Below, one piece after another: positions 35,121-44,490 of a stretch of 64,000 bases of DNA. Numbering within the stretch: the first letter of the stretch is position 1; each line of letters starts with the position of its first letter. The notes beneath the pieces are model-generated. The model had not been told where the DNA came from. It was given only the letters and a program-made list of their open reading frames with translations, and searched no databases. The stretch is from Lebetimonas sp. JH292 (lineage in GTDB: Bacteria > Campylobacterota > Campylobacteria > Campylobacterales > Nautiliaceae). The position numbers and the translations under genes were made by a program. The stretch covers positions 62,001 through 126,000 of the forward strand of contig NZ_ATHQ01000001.1 of assembly GCF_000523275.1 (NCBI RefSeq), read 5' to 3'.

Positions 35121-37073
35121 ATGACAAGTGAAATTTATTATCCTCATAAAGAATTATTCAAAAATCCTGTGTTTAAAAGTATGGATGATTACAAAGAAAT
35201 GTTGGAAAAATTTGAAAAAGATTTCGAAGGGACATGGGCAAAACTTGCAAAAGAAAAAATTACATGGTTTAAAGAGTTTGAACAGGTTCTGGATGAAAGC
35301 AACGCACCCTTTTACAAATGGTTTGTCGGAGGAAAATTAAATGTTACTTATCAGTGCATAGACAGACATCTTGAAGATAAAAAAAATAAAGCCGCTATTA
35401 TCTGGGAAGGCGATAACGGAGAAAATAAAACAATCACATATCTTCAGCTTTATAAAGAAGTTAATAAATTTGCAAATCTGTTAAAAAATTTCGGTGTTCA
35501 AAAAGGGGACAGAGTCGTAATTTATATGCCTATGATTCCGGAAGCCGCATATGCAATGCTTGCATGTGCAAGAATAGGAGCAATTCACAGCGTAGTGTTC
35601 GGAGGGTTTTCCGCAGAGGCATTGAAAGACAGAATCATAGACGCAAATGCCAAAATAGTGATAACAGCCGACGGGGCATTTAGAAAAGGCGCTCCTTATA
35701 TGTTAAAACCCACCGTTGACAAGGCTCTTGAAGGAATTGATTTTGTAGAAAAAGTAATTGTTGTGGAAAGAAACAATGAAGATATAGAATGGATAGAGGG
35801 AAGAGATGTAAGCTATAATGAGCTTATTCAAAATCAATCAAGCAAATGCGATCCGGAAGTGATGGACAGCGAAGATCCGTTGTTTTTACTTTATACATCA
35901 GGCTCAACTGGTAAACCGAAAGGTGTACAACACTCCCAGGCCGGATACCTTCTCTGGTCTCAGCTTACAATGGAATGGGTATTTGACATCAAAGATAATG
36001 ACACTTTCTGGTGCACAGCCGATATAGGATGGATTACAGGTCATACATATATAGTTTACGGACCTCTTGCAGCCGGGGCAACAACGGTTATGTTTGAGGG
36101 AGTTGCCACTTATCCGGATGCAGGAAGAGCCTGGAAAATGGTTGAAAATTATAAAATCAACCAGTTTTATACTGCTCCTACGGCAATAAGACTTCTTCAT
36201 AAAATCGGTCCTGATGAACCAAAAAAATACGATTTAAGTTCACTACGAATATTGGGTACCGTAGGCGAACCGATAGACCCTGCTGCGTGGAAATGGTATT
36301 ATGACAGAGTAGGGGGAGGAAGATGTTCAATTGTTGATACATGGTGGCAAACAGAAACAGGAGGTCATATGATTTCCCCTCTTCCTGCGGCAACACCTAT
36401 TAAGCCGGGAAGTGCAACATTTCCTCTTCCTGGAATTTTTGCCGAAATTATAGATGAAAACGGTAATAAAATGCCTGAAAACGAAAAAGGTCTTTTATGT
36501 ATAACCAAACCGTGGCCGAGTATGATAAGAACTATCTGGGGTGATCCTGAGAGATTTGTAAAAAGTTATTTCTCCACTGCAAAAAAGAACGGAAAAGCTG
36601 TATATTTCTCCGGAGACGGTGCAATTTATGATAAAGACGGTTATATCTGGATTACAGGAAGGGTGGACGATGTTATCAATGTCTCAGGACACAGACTTGG
36701 AACCGCAGAAATAGAAGATGCCGTTAAATTCCATCCTGAAGTTGCCGAAGTTGCGGTTGTAGGAAAACCTGACGAAATAAAAGGTGAAAGTGTATTCGCA
36801 TATATTGTACTTAAAAATCCTGAAAATATTGCAGAAGAGCTTGAATTCATTAAAGAAGTAAATGAAATTATCAAAAGAGAAATAGGAGCCATTGCAACAG
36901 TTGACAATTTTGCATTTGTTCCGGGACTTCCAAAAACAAGAAGCGGTAAAGTTATGAGAAGAATTTTAAGAGCCATTGCAAAAGGCGAAGAAATTACGCA
37001 GGATACTTCAACTCTTGAAAATCCTCAGGTTGTTGAAGAAATTATCGCAATAGTTAACACCTGCGAACTTTAA
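35121..37073 (+). CDS. acs: Acetyl-CoA synthetase (AMP-forming)
   Basis: 650 residues, the usual length. [19 protein letters not shown] (about 253-271) is the ATP loop, [13 protein letters not shown] (about 408) the acetate-specific motif, and [12 protein letters not shown] plus the C-terminal [15 protein letters not shown] holds the acetylatable Lys. It activates acetate. Its pyrophosphate is removed by Ppa, encoded just upstream; the 120-bp gap includes TTGACT at 35045 and AAAAAAGGAG before the ATG, so acs may have its own promoter. The 3' end overlaps the convergent ubiE gene by 4 bp. Confidence 0.97.
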   Translation: MTSEIYYPHKELFKNPVFKSMDDYKEMLEKFEKDFEGTWAKLAKEKITWFKEFEQVLDESNAPFYKWFVGGKLNVTYQCIDRHLEDKKNKAAIIWEGDNGENKTITYLQLYKEVNKFANLLKNFGVQKGDRVVIYMPMIPEAAYAMLACARIGAIHSVVFGGFSAEALKDRIIDANAKIVITADGAFRKGAPYMLKPTVDKALEGIDFVEKVIVVERNNEDIEWIEGRDVSYNELIQNQSSKCDPEVMDSEDPLFLLYTSGSTGKPKGVQHSQAGYLLWSQLTMEWVFDIKDNDTFWCTADIGWITGHTYIVYGPLAAGATTVMFEGVATYPDAGRAWKMVENYKINQFYTAPTAIRLLHKIGPDEPKKYDLSSLRILGTVGEPIDPAAWKWYYDRVGGGRCSIVDTWWQTETGGHMISPLPAATPIKPGSATFPLPGIFAEIIDENGNKMPENEKGLLCITKPWPSMIRTIWGDPERFVKSYFSTAKKNGKAVYFSGDGAIYDKDGYIWITGRVDDVINVSGHRLGTAEIEDAVKFHPEVAEVAVVGKPDEIKGESVFAYIVLKNPENIAEELEFIKEVNEIIKREIGAIATVDNFAFVPGLPKTRSGKVMRRILRAIAKGEEITQDTSTLENPQVVEEIIAIVNTCEL

Positions 37074-37777
37074 TTGGCAGGTTTTCCTGCTTTCTCAGCA
37101 ATAATCATGGCAACCTGTGAAAAATTAAACAGTTTAACTTTTTCAACCTCAAAACCTGCTTTTTTTAATAAATCTCTCAGTTCATTTACCGTATAAAAAT
37201 TTTCAATGGATTTAGGCAGATATTCATACGCCTCTTTGTTTTTTGTAATAATTCCCCCTATTTTAGGTAAAAACTTATTTGTATAAAAATCTATACATTT
37301 TCTAAATTTTTTCTCTTTATTCGATTTTACAAATTCCAAAATTAAAAGTTTGCCGTTTTCTTTTAAAATTCTGTTAAATTCTCTCAGGGCTTTTTCAATT
37401 TCCAAAACATTTCTTATACCAAAAGATATAGAAACAGCATCAACTGAATTGTCTTCGCAGGGAATTTCAGTCGCATATGAGTTATAAAAATTAATTTCCG
37501 GAAACCTTTTTTTTGCTACTTCAAGCATTCCTTTGCTTGGGTCCAAACCGCATATTTTAAGTTTTTTATTTTTAATCGTATTTTTCCATATATCAATCAT
37601 ATCACCCGTACCGCAGGCGACATCCAGTATTTTTAAATCATCTTTATCTATTTTGCCAACAGCTTCCTGTACAGCCTCTTTTCTCCATTTTTTATCAATC
37701 CCCAAACTTAATATTCTGTTTGCAACATCATATTTGGGAGCAATGGAATCAAACATTTCAACTATTTTTTTCTGCAT
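37070..37777 (-). CDS. ubiE: Demethylmenaquinone methyltransferase
   Basis: About 235 residues from ATG 37777 ([17 protein letters not shown], the usual MenG/UbiE start). The SAM motif [13 protein letters not shown] (about 60-72) and [10 protein letters not shown] (about 125) with [10 protein letters not shown] are family signatures. It methylates demethylmenaquinone to menaquinone, the electron acceptor for the hydrogenases in this window; a methylmenaquinone role is also possible. The start lies 7 bp after the hypE stop, so it ends the nickel/hyp operon. Confidence 0.9.
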   Translation of the reverse strand: MQKKIVEMFDSIAPKYDVANRILSLGIDKKWRKEAVQEAVGKIDKDDLKILDVACGTGDMIDIWKNTIKNKKLKICGLDPSKGMLEVAKKRFPEINFYNSYATEIPCEDNSVDAVSISFGIRNVLEIEKALREFNRILKENGKLLILEFVKSNKEKKFRKCIDFYTNKFLPKIGGIITKNKEAYEYLPKSIENFYTVNELRDLLKKAGFEVEKVKLFNFSQVAMIIAEKAGKPAN

Positions 37778-37784
37778 TTCTGCA

Positions 37785-38765
37785 TTAGCATATCCTCGGC
37801 AGCAATTCACCTTTTGGAAGTTCAATATACCTGCTTGAACCCCATGGTGATTTTAATACAACTTTATTTCCCTGCGTTACTTTTCCTATAACAGAAGCGT
37901 TCGGATTAAATTTTTTTAATATTTCCTCAGCTTTTTTGGCATCTTTTTCACTTACGGCCACAATAAAGGTTCCTTCATTTGCCAAATCCATAGGTTCAAA
38001 TCCAAAAATTTCACAAAGACCCACGACATCATTACTAACAGGGACTTTTTCCTCATTTATTTCAATACCAATATTACTTGCATTTGCCCATTCATTCAAA
38101 ACGGCGCTTAATCCGCCTCTTGTTGCATCACGCAAAGCTTTTATATCTATACCTTCATTTATAAGAGCTTCTATTTCATTCCATAATATTTTACAATCGG
38201 TTTTTGCTTCGGTATCCACACCGTATCTGTGGGCCATAATGATACTGCCGTGTTTTCCAATATCTCTGCTAACCAATACAATATCTCCGGGTGTAAGATT
38301 ATGGGCTGAAATGTTTTCTTTTTGTATATGCCCCACTCCGCTGGTATTTATAAAAATTTTATCAACACTTCCAGCAGGAACGACTTTTGTATCACCGCAG
38401 ACTATTTTCGCCCCTATTTTGTTCAACTCTTCACTCATTGTTTTTACAATTTTTTCAAGTGTTTCAAAATCTAAACCTTCTTCTATCATAAAACCGCAGC
38501 TTAAATATTCAGGTTTCGCACCCATCATAGCCAAGTCGTTACAGGTTCCGGCAACTGCAAGTTTTCCTATATTTCCTCCGTTGAAAAAAAGCGGGCTGAC
38601 GGTAAAAGAATCAGTCGTAAAAGCTATTTTTCCGTTTGCATTCAAAACAGCTGCGTCTTCGGCACTTGTTAAAATATCGTTATTGAAATATTTATAAAAA
38701 AGTTCATTTATCAGTTTATTGGTTTCTTCTCCTCCTCCGCCGTATGCGAGAGTTATTTTATTCAT
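37785..38765 (-). CDS. hypE: [NiFe] hydrogenase maturation protein HypE
   Basis: 326 residues with the AIR-synthase/PurM fold. The start LAYGGGGEETNKLI, the ATP-binding DAAVLNANGKIAFTTDSF and FNGGNIGKLAVAGTCNDLAMMGAKP regions, and the C-terminal LLPRIC, whose Cys is carbamoylated by HypF and dehydrated to thiocyanate, are all intact. It supplies cyanide ligands to iron on HypCD. It follows hypD after a spacer containing a period-7 tract. Confidence 0.96.
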   Translation of the reverse strand: MNKITLAYGGGGEETNKLINELFYKYFNNDILTSAEDAAVLNANGKIAFTTDSFTVSPLFFNGGNIGKLAVAGTCNDLAMMGAKPEYLSCGFMIEEGLDFETLEKIVKTMSEELNKIGAKIVCGDTKVVPAGSVDKIFINTSGVGHIQKENISAHNLTPGDIVLVSRDIGKHGSIIMAHRYGVDTEAKTDCKILWNEIEALINEGIDIKALRDATRGGLSAVLNEWANASNIGIEINEEKVPVSNDVVGLCEIFGFEPMDLANEGTFIVAVSEKDAKKAEEILKKFNPNASVIGKVTQGNKVVLKSPWGSSRYIELPKGELLPRIC

Positions 38766-38794
38766 TTTTATCCTTTATACTAATATTACAACCC

Positions 38795-38844
38795 ACTGCT
38801 CACCACTCACTACTCACTACTCACCATTCACTATTTTCACCATT
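38795..38844. repeat. Degenerate 7-nt tandem tract between hypD and hypE
   Basis: Clean 7-base periodicity on the plus strand: ACTGCTC, ACCACTC, ACTACTC, ACTACTC, ACCATTC, ACTATTT, then a fading end. On the transcribed (minus) strand it reads GAGTAGT repeats. It fills most of the 84-bp gap between hypE and hypD, and is the least degenerate member of the family in the window. Confidence 0.85.
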
Positions 38845-38849
38845 TTTAA

Positions 38850-39968
38850 TTATCTTGCATATCTGTAATAAGCATTGCATGCACCCTCATCACTTACCAT
38901 ACAGCTTCCGTAAGGGGTTGAAGGAGTACAGGCCTTGCCGAAAAGTTTACAGTCGGTTGGATTTGCAAGACCTCTTAAAATTTTTCCACAAATACATAAT
39001 TTATGGTCGTCAATAGGTTCATTTGGCAATACATCCGCATATATTTTTTCAGCATCAAACTCGGCATATTCATCTTTTAATTTAAGGGCGGAAAAAGGTA
39101 TGTCTCCAAGCCCCCTCCATCTAAAAGTTTCCCTCACTTCCATAAACTCATCAATCATTTTTTGAGCCAGCACATTTCCATCCCAGGTAGTTACTCTTTT
39201 ATACTGATTTTCAACACGGGGTTTTTTTTCAAGTTTTTGTTTTAACAACATTAAAATACTTTCCATAACATCAACCGGTTCAAACCCGGCAACAACAACA
39301 GGTGTGTTATATTCATCCACTAAAAACTGATAACTTTTAGCCCCTATTATAACACTTACGTGACTGGGACCGATAAAAGCGTTAATTCTTGCTTCCCCGC
39401 TGTCCATAATAGCCCTCATCGGAGGCGGAACCAAAACATGATTTATATGATAATAAATATTTTTAACTCCCTCATCAAAAGCTCTTTTCATAAGTGCGGC
39501 GGTCATAGGAGTTGTTGTCTCAAACCCTATTGCGAAAAAAACAACCTTTTTATCAGGATTTTCTTTTGCAATATTTAAAACATCAAAAGTGGAATGGAGT
39601 GCTCTTATATCATAACCTTCAGCCCTTGTTTTTGCAAGGCTTGATTTGCTTCCCGGAACCCTTATCATATCCCCGAGAGTTGCAAGTATGACGTCCGGCT
39701 GTTTTGCCAAGGTAATGGCATGGTCTATTCTTTCTTTTGGCATTACACATACAGGGCATCCGGGACCGTGAATAAATTCAATATTTTCAGGCATAAGTTG
39801 TTTGATACCGTACTTCATGATGGTATGAGTATGTCCTCCGCAAATTTCCATAACCCTCATAGGCTCGTCAAGATCTTTGGCAAGCCTGTGGATTTCCTTA
39901 CTTAAAGCTTTTATGGTGTTTGGGTCTCTGAATTTAAAATATAAATCTTTTAAACTGAGTTCACTCAT
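38850..39968 (-). CDS. hypD: [NiFe] hydrogenase maturation protein HypD
   Basis: 372 residues. Conserved motifs: MEICGGHTHTIMKYG (about 41-55), FIHGPGCPVCVMP (about 65-77), FFAIGFETTTPMTA, and the C-terminal cysteines CICGKILRG and GKACTPSTPYGSCMVSDEGAC that bind a [4Fe-4S] cluster. HypD with HypC forms the scaffold where iron receives CN and CO. It overlaps hypC by 8 bp. Confidence 0.96.
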   Translation of the reverse strand: MSELSLKDLYFKFRDPNTIKALSKEIHRLAKDLDEPMRVMEICGGHTHTIMKYGIKQLMPENIEFIHGPGCPVCVMPKERIDHAITLAKQPDVILATLGDMIRVPGSKSSLAKTRAEGYDIRALHSTFDVLNIAKENPDKKVVFFAIGFETTTPMTAALMKRAFDEGVKNIYYHINHVLVPPPMRAIMDSGEARINAFIGPSHVSVIIGAKSYQFLVDEYNTPVVVAGFEPVDVMESILMLLKQKLEKKPRVENQYKRVTTWDGNVLAQKMIDEFMEVRETFRWRGLGDIPFSALKLKDEYAEFDAEKIYADVLPNEPIDDHKLCICGKILRGLANPTDCKLFGKACTPSTPYGSCMVSDEGACNAYYRYAR

Positions 39969-40269
39969 TCTCAGCCTCCGGTTTATATAAAAGCGGACCT
40001 TCTTCTTTTACCAAATCTTCAGGTGCAATCGGATTTTCATCCTCCATCGAAGCTTCCGCCAGCTGTTTATACACTTCAATACTTTCGAGTGCAAATTTTT
40101 CATCAATTTTACTCATAGCATATCCGACATGAATTAATACATAGTCGCCCGGTTTTACCTCTTCCTGGATTAAATCAAGGCTTACTTTTCTTTTAACCCC
40201 CAATGTATCAACTTCGGCCATATTTTTTTCATCAACTTTTAAAACTTTACTCGGTATTGCCAAACACAT
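39961..40269 (-). CDS. hypC: [NiFe] hydrogenase maturation chaperone HypC
   Basis: 102 residues beginning MCLAIPSKV; Cys2 is the essential iron-binding residue. GDYVLIHVGYAMSKID (about 42-57) is the second family motif. The acidic C-terminal tail (about 75-102) is longer than in E. coli HypC. It carries the Fe(CN)2CO unit with HypD to the hydrogenase large subunit. It lies between hypB and hypD. Confidence 0.95.
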   Translation of the reverse strand: MCLAIPSKVLKVDEKNMAEVDTLGVKRKVSLDLIQEEVKPGDYVLIHVGYAMSKIDEKFALESIEVYKQLAEASMEDENPIAPEDLVKEEGPLLYKPEAENE

Positions 40270-40298
40270 ATTTACTCCTCATTTTATATTTTTCTCAT

Positions 40299-40333
40299 AT
40301 TCAACATTCATAATTTAACATTCATAATTTACT
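40299..40333. repeat. Degenerate 7-nt tandem tract at the 3' end of hypB
   Basis: Heptamers ATTCAAC, ATTCATA, ATTTAAC, ATTCATA, ATTTACT; the hypB stop codon lies inside. The first 17 bases (ATTCAACATTCATAATT) also occur at 63378, some 23 kb away. Confidence 0.75.
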
Positions 40334-41110
40334 TAAGTGCTCTTTTCTTTTTTCACTAATCCAGTTAATAATTTCATCAAGACCTTCACCTGTTTTATTG
40401 TTAAGCAGCACTACAGGCACTCCCGGTTTGAGTTTATCAGCGGCAACTTTTGCCTTTTCTATATCAAAATCAAAAAAATCAAGCATATCACATTTTGTAA
40501 TTACTACAATATCGGCCCTTCTGAACATAACAGGGTATTTTTCAATTTTATCGTCGCCTTCCGGAACGCTGACAAATACCATATTATAATGTGCTCCCAC
40601 ATCATAACTCGCCGGACAGACTAAATTCCCCACATTTTCAATAAAAGCGACTTCTGTGTCTTCATATGGAAAATGGGGCATAGCGTTTTTTACCATACCA
40701 GCGTCCAAATGGCAGGCTCTTCCTGTTTGTAATTGGAAAGACCAGATACCTTTGTTTCTAATTCTGTCGGCATCCCTGCTTGTTTCCAAATCCCCTTCAA
40801 TTACGGCAAATTTAAAAGGAAGTTTATCGGAAAGATTTTCAAGTGTCGTTGTTTTACCGCTTCCCGGGGAGCTCATCATATTAAAACATGTAATTTTGTG
40901 TTCATTGAATTTTTCCCTGATTTCATCAGCCATTGCATTATTTTTACTTAAAATTTTTTCTATAACTTTAACTTTATGATTCAACTGAGGATTGTTTTTA
41001 ATATCTTCATTTATTAATTCCTCGTTATGATCATGCCTATGTTCATGATTATGTTCATGCTTATGATGATGCTCATGTCCATGTGTTCCGCATCCGCATT
41101 CTGTACACAT
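40322..41110 (-). CDS. hypB: Nickel-handling GTPase HypB
   Basis: 262 residues. N-terminal metal site MCTECGCGTHG (CxxCGC) followed by a His-rich stretch of alternating His (about 9-29) that can store nickel. GTPase motifs: P-loop SSPGSGKTT (about 79-87), ENVGNLVCPASYDVG (about 154-168) with the dimer-interface nickel Cys, and VITKCD. With HypA it inserts nickel after HypCDEF have built the iron site. ATG 41110 has an AAAGGAG site. It follows the nickel transporter operon by about 100 bp, in the same direction. Confidence 0.96.
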   Translation of the reverse strand: MCTECGCGTHGHEHHHKHEHNHEHRHDHNEELINEDIKNNPQLNHKVKVIEKILSKNNAMADEIREKFNEHKITCFNMMSSPGSGKTTTLENLSDKLPFKFAVIEGDLETSRDADRIRNKGIWSFQLQTGRACHLDAGMVKNAMPHFPYEDTEVAFIENVGNLVCPASYDVGAHYNMVFVSVPEGDDKIEKYPVMFRRADIVVITKCDMLDFFDFDIEKAKVAADKLKPGVPVVLLNNKTGEGLDEIINWISEKRKEHLSKL

Positions 41111-41211
41111 ATTTACTCCTTTATAAATAATAATTCATTTTATTTTGTTGTATTATATCTTATATTTATTAAAAAAAAGTAAAAATAAACTTTTCTTATA
41201 CAAAAAAGAGA

Positions 41212-41967
41212 CTAAAAATGTAAATGATAATGGGAATGTGCAAAATTTTTGTGTTTGTGTTTATGCTTGTGAATAAGATTGGCTTTTAATAAAACATCCA
41301 AATCTTTCATAAGCTCTTCCATATCTCCGTCATAAATAATTTTATGTCCTTCATTCATAACCACGGCCCTCTCGGTTGTTTCATAAGCCACACTTAAATC
41401 ATGTGTAGCCAAAACAACAGTTTTATCAATTTCAAGCAAAAAATCTATAAACCAGCCTGTTGTTTTTGGATCCATGGCAGTTGTAGGCTCATCCAAAAGT
41501 AAAATTTCGGGTTCGTAAGCCAAAATGGAAGCCAACATTACTTTTTGTTTTTCACCTCCGCTTAAATTAATAGGGGATTTTTTAAGATATTTTTCTATTC
41601 CAAATTCTTTTGAAATATTAACCACCCTCTCTTCAATATCTTCAAATCCGAATTCTTTGAGTGAAAATGAAATTTCGTCAAATACAGTAGGGTTAAAAAT
41701 CATCGAATCCGGATTTTGAAAAAGTATACCTATTTTTTTTCTTAATTGTTTGGATAATTTTTTATTTACTTTCTTACCTTCAAAAAAATAATCGCCTTTT
41801 TTGGGGAAATAAAGAGCAGCCAAAATTCTAAGAAGTGTGGATTTGCCGCTTCCGTTGCATCCAAGTAAAGAAATTTTTTCATTTTTTTTAATTTTTAAAT
41901 TTATATTATCAAGTACTTTTTCATCATAAAAAAATTCCACATTTTCAAGTTCAATAATATTTTCCAT
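41212..41967 (-). CDS. cbiO: ECF-type nickel (cobalt) transporter ATPase CbiO/NikO
   Basis: About 251 residues from ATG 41967 (GGAG eight bases upstream; an earlier in-frame ATG lies in a repeat tract). Walker A LLGCNGSGKST (about 33-43), signature NLSGGEKQK, Walker B LLLDEPTTAMD. The C-terminus is a run of alternating His/Lys (HKHKHKHKNFAHSHYHLHF), unusual for an ATPase and suited to bind nickel. It powers CbiMNQ. Nickel rather than cobalt is inferred from the adjacent hyp genes. Confidence 0.9.
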   Translation of the reverse strand: MENIIELENVEFFYDEKVLDNINLKIKKNEKISLLGCNGSGKSTLLRILAALYFPKKGDYFFEGKKVNKKLSKQLRKKIGILFQNPDSMIFNPTVFDEISFSLKEFGFEDIEERVVNISKEFGIEKYLKKSPINLSGGEKQKVMLASILAYEPEILLLDEPTTAMDPKTTGWFIDFLLEIDKTVVLATHDLSVAYETTERAVVMNEGHKIIYDGDMEELMKDLDVLLKANLIHKHKHKHKNFAHSHYHLHF

Positions 41968-41993
41968 TTTACATTCTCCGTTATCCATTATCA
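41966..41993. repeat. Degenerate 7-nt tract at cbiQ/cbiO junction
   Basis: Units ATTTTAC, ATTCTCC, GTTATCC, ATTATCA on the plus strand. It overlaps the end of cbiQ and supplies the ribosome site for cbiO on the transcribed strand, and a spurious earlier ATG. Confidence 0.55.
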
Positions 41994-42535
41994 AAAAATC
42001 CCCTTGCTTTCATAGCCAACGTCCTTTCATTTGCATCATGTAATGCTTTATTTAAAAAAAATTCAAATGTTCTTGTTATAAATTTCGGATCTTTGTCTGT
42101 GAGTTTTAAAACCCTGCTTTTAAATGCCAATTTAAAATCTTCGAATGTTTTTTTATAAGAAAAAATCTGAGAGAGTGTAATTGTCGTTAAATATCCCAAA
42201 TCTTTTGAAAAAGCCATAAACTGTACGGGAGAAATTATAGCAAAAAACCAGAAGACAAAATATGTAAGGGAATAAACTTTAAGATTGATATACAAAATAT
42301 AGTGCCATGGAGAAAGATGTTTAATAAAAGCCATTATAATATAACCCAAACTGACACCTAAATTAAAAACAATAATTGATTTTATCACTCTTATATTAAG
42401 TTTTAAAATTTTTTTGAAAGAAACAATCCATAAGAACAGTATACCAACTGATATAAATTCAATATGCTTTAAACTAAGTAAAAGAAAAAAAGTCAGAATA
42501 AAAAATATTCTAACTATGAGTATTTTTTTTGGCAA
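41981..42535 (-). CDS. cbiQ: ECF-type nickel transporter permease CbiQ
   Basis: 184 residues with about four hydrophobic segments in the first 130 residues, then the coupling-helix part (FEDFKLAFKSRVLKLTDKDP, ALHDANERTLAMKARGFF) typical of CbiQ/EcfT, where the Ala-Arg-Gly motif contacts the ATPase. It is shorter than usual (about 250) and may lack a helix. It overlaps cbiO's upstream frame and the PDGLE gene by 26 bp. Confidence 0.85.
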   Translation of the reverse strand: MPKKILIVRIFFILTFFLLLSLKHIEFISVGILFLWIVSFKKILKLNIRVIKSIIVFNLGVSLGYIIMAFIKHLSPWHYILYINLKVYSLTYFVFWFFAIISPVQFMAFSKDLGYLTTITLSQIFSYKKTFEDFKLAFKSRVLKLTDKDPKFITRTFEFFLNKALHDANERTLAMKARGFFDNG

Positions 42536-42821
42536 AAAATTTTCCTATCAAATATAAGATTATAAAAACTACTGCGCTTCCAACTACCGCACTGACATAA
42601 TATCCCAAAACATCATTTGTCCCCGGAAGAGAATAATCCGGAAGCAGAGGATGGGCCAACTGTGGAAAATTAGCCAGTCCTTTTGGAATAAATCCTAATA
42701 CTTTTTGATAATAATCATTGTCCCATTCTCCAAAAGCGGGTGCACTTGTTAATAAGCCAACTGGAACAGCCGCAATCATAATAACCATTATAATCAAAGC
42801 AGTTTTAACTTTCTTATTCAT
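42510..42821 (-). CDS. PDGLE-type CbiN/NikN component of the nickel transporter
   Basis: 103 residues with two transmembrane helices (about 7-27 and 75-95) around a short periplasmic loop ending in PDYSLPGTNDVLGYYVSAVVGSAVVF, the PDGLE-domain pattern. Such proteins replace CbiN as the small subunit of CbiM-type transporters. It overlaps cbiM by 4 bp and cbiQ by 26 bp, so the order M-N-Q-O is complete. Confidence 0.85.
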   Translation of the reverse strand: MNKKVKTALIIMVIMIAAVPVGLLTSAPAFGEWDNDYYQKVLGFIPKGLANFPQLAHPLLPDYSLPGTNDVLGYYVSAVVGSAVVFIILYLIGKFFAKKNTHS

Positions 42822-43474
42822 GCCGCAACCTCCTGAGAATTTTTTTCTCTTCTTTTAAGAAAACTGTATACTATTTGAGTAAATACACCGTCAACTACAC
42901 CGAAAACTCCCAAATGTGCTGCCATCATAGCTGGAATAGCCACACTTAATCCAAATGGAAAATATAAAGGATGTCCGTTCGCAGTATGCCAGAAAATTGG
43001 CTGAATCCCAAGAATTATTGCATCAGATAAAGCCGCCACATTTATAGAAATATATCCTGCTAAAAACGGAGCAAATCTTGTTTTGTCTTTCAACCATTGA
43101 AAAACATAATAACCGACAAATGCGGCAATAAACGCCATATCAAACGAATTTACAGCCCAGGTGCTTATTCCCCCGTCTCCAAACACTACCGCCTGAGTCA
43201 ACAAAACAAACGATACAGAAATAAAGGCAATCCACGGGTCAAACATAATGGCAATCAGGGCCGTTCCTATTGCGTGGCCGCTTGTTCCCCCCGGCACAGG
43301 AACATTAAACATCATAATTAAAAAACTAAGTGCACTTAATGTTCCAAGCAGAGGAAGAGTTTTTTCATCCAGTCTTTCTTTTAATTTTTTAAATCCGTAT
43401 GCCCACAAAGGCACCATTACCGCATAACTCACAGCAACAGTTGTTGGTGAAAGATAACCATCAGGTATATGCAT
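42818..43474 (-). CDS. cbiM: ECF-type nickel (cobalt) substrate-binding protein CbiM
   Basis: 218 residues, seven helices. It begins MHIPDGYLSP: Met1, His2 and a later His form the metal site of CbiM/NikM. GGTSGHAIGTALIAIMFDPW (about 61-80) is the second signature. AAAGGAG precedes ATG 43474. First gene of the cbiMNQO-hypBCDE-ubiE series, which reads in one direction for about 6 kb and supplies nickel to the hydrogenases. Confidence 0.93.
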   Translation of the reverse strand: MHIPDGYLSPTTVAVSYAVMVPLWAYGFKKLKERLDEKTLPLLGTLSALSFLIMMFNVPVPGGTSGHAIGTALIAIMFDPWIAFISVSFVLLTQAVVFGDGGISTWAVNSFDMAFIAAFVGYYVFQWLKDKTRFAPFLAGYISINVAALSDAIILGIQPIFWHTANGHPLYFPFGLSVAIPAMMAAHLGVFGVVDGVFTQIVYSFLKRREKNSQEVAA

Positions 43475-43570
43475 TTTAATCTCCTTTTAATTTTTTACAG
43501 TGAATTATAACTCATTATCTTAAAAAAAACTTAAATTATACTGATTCTTGTATTATTTCAGAACTAAAAT

Positions 43571-44428
43571 TTATAAGTATTTATCCAGACAAATTTCTGT
43601 GCTCATTGCTTTTGAAACATCATAATCTATATATAAATCAATTTCATTTGCTTTTTTATTTTGAAAATCAATATGGCCATAATTTGCTAATAAAGATAAT
43701 TTGTCATTAACAGGGACTGAAATATTGGAATAAATTGTTTTTGCATCCTTATCAAAAATATGATTTCCCTCTTCTAATGGATTCATATTGTCATATACGT
43801 TTCTGTCTATTTTCATAGAGCCAAGCCCACCTTTTTTATCAGTTTTTATAAACCCTATATTTAAAGCAGCAACTTCAAAATCAACCCCGCCTTCAATTTT
43901 GCTTTTTTTATCATTTCCTTACTTTTGGAAAATACTAATTTGCCACTGTAAATATCTTTATCGGCATTTAAAGTAACGCCATACCAGTTAGCCAATGTAG
44001 GAGCATTATAAAAATAAACATTTGTATTTAAAAAATCCTGTTTACATTCTACATCCAATAAATTCAACCCTTTTCCGTTATTTAAAGTGCTAAATGCTTT
44101 CAGTTCCTCATGATTGTTTGCCCTGCCGTGTCTGAATTCATGCATTTCCGCTTAGTTTCAATTCTTCCTGAAACCCGTGTATCCATTGGTAAGTTTCTTT
44201 GTTTCTACCGTAGAATTGTCAAAATCTCCGTCATGCAATTCGTTTATTTTGTCATTTGCCCTGAAACCTAAATTAATATTAAAATTATCAAATTTTGCGC
44301 TTCTATACATATCTTTCATAATGCAAAGCAAAATCACCTTTAAACTTCCCGTTTTTAAGCGCATTATCAAATTCATTAGCGCATAATAATGTAGATAAAA
44401 TCAGTGAACATGTTAAAATTTTTTTCAC
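43571..44428 (-). pseudogene. Decayed Opr-family outer-membrane porin
   Basis: Starts at GTG 44428 behind AAAGGAG with a signal peptide (KKILTCSLILSTLLCANE) and the Campylobacterota porin start FDNALKNGKFKGDFALHYERY. The frame is then broken at least three times: pieces at 44158-44376 (RSAKFDNFNINLGFRAND), 43861-44145 (NNGKGLNLLDVE...ANWYGVTLNADKDI) and 43571-43816 (NISVPVNDKLSLLANYGHID) continue a beta-barrel pattern in order. Total length is well below a normal 400-residue porin, so internal parts are also lost. Unlike the one-base breaks elsewhere, this is true decay. It sits between cbiM and an ABC transporter. Confidence 0.8.
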
Positions 44429-44490
44429 TAATACTCCTTTCATATTTGTAATATAATACATAATAAATTATAATATTTTCAAGACAGAAT

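Noticed and set aside
38795-38844. CRISPR array
   Set aside because: Seven-base degenerate units with no spacers; nothing else in the window resembles a CRISPR repeat or a cas gene.
41212-43474. Cobalt transporter for B12 synthesis
   Set aside because: The CbiMNQO type fits both metals, but the adjoining hypBCDE genes and no cobalamin genes in the window favour nickel.
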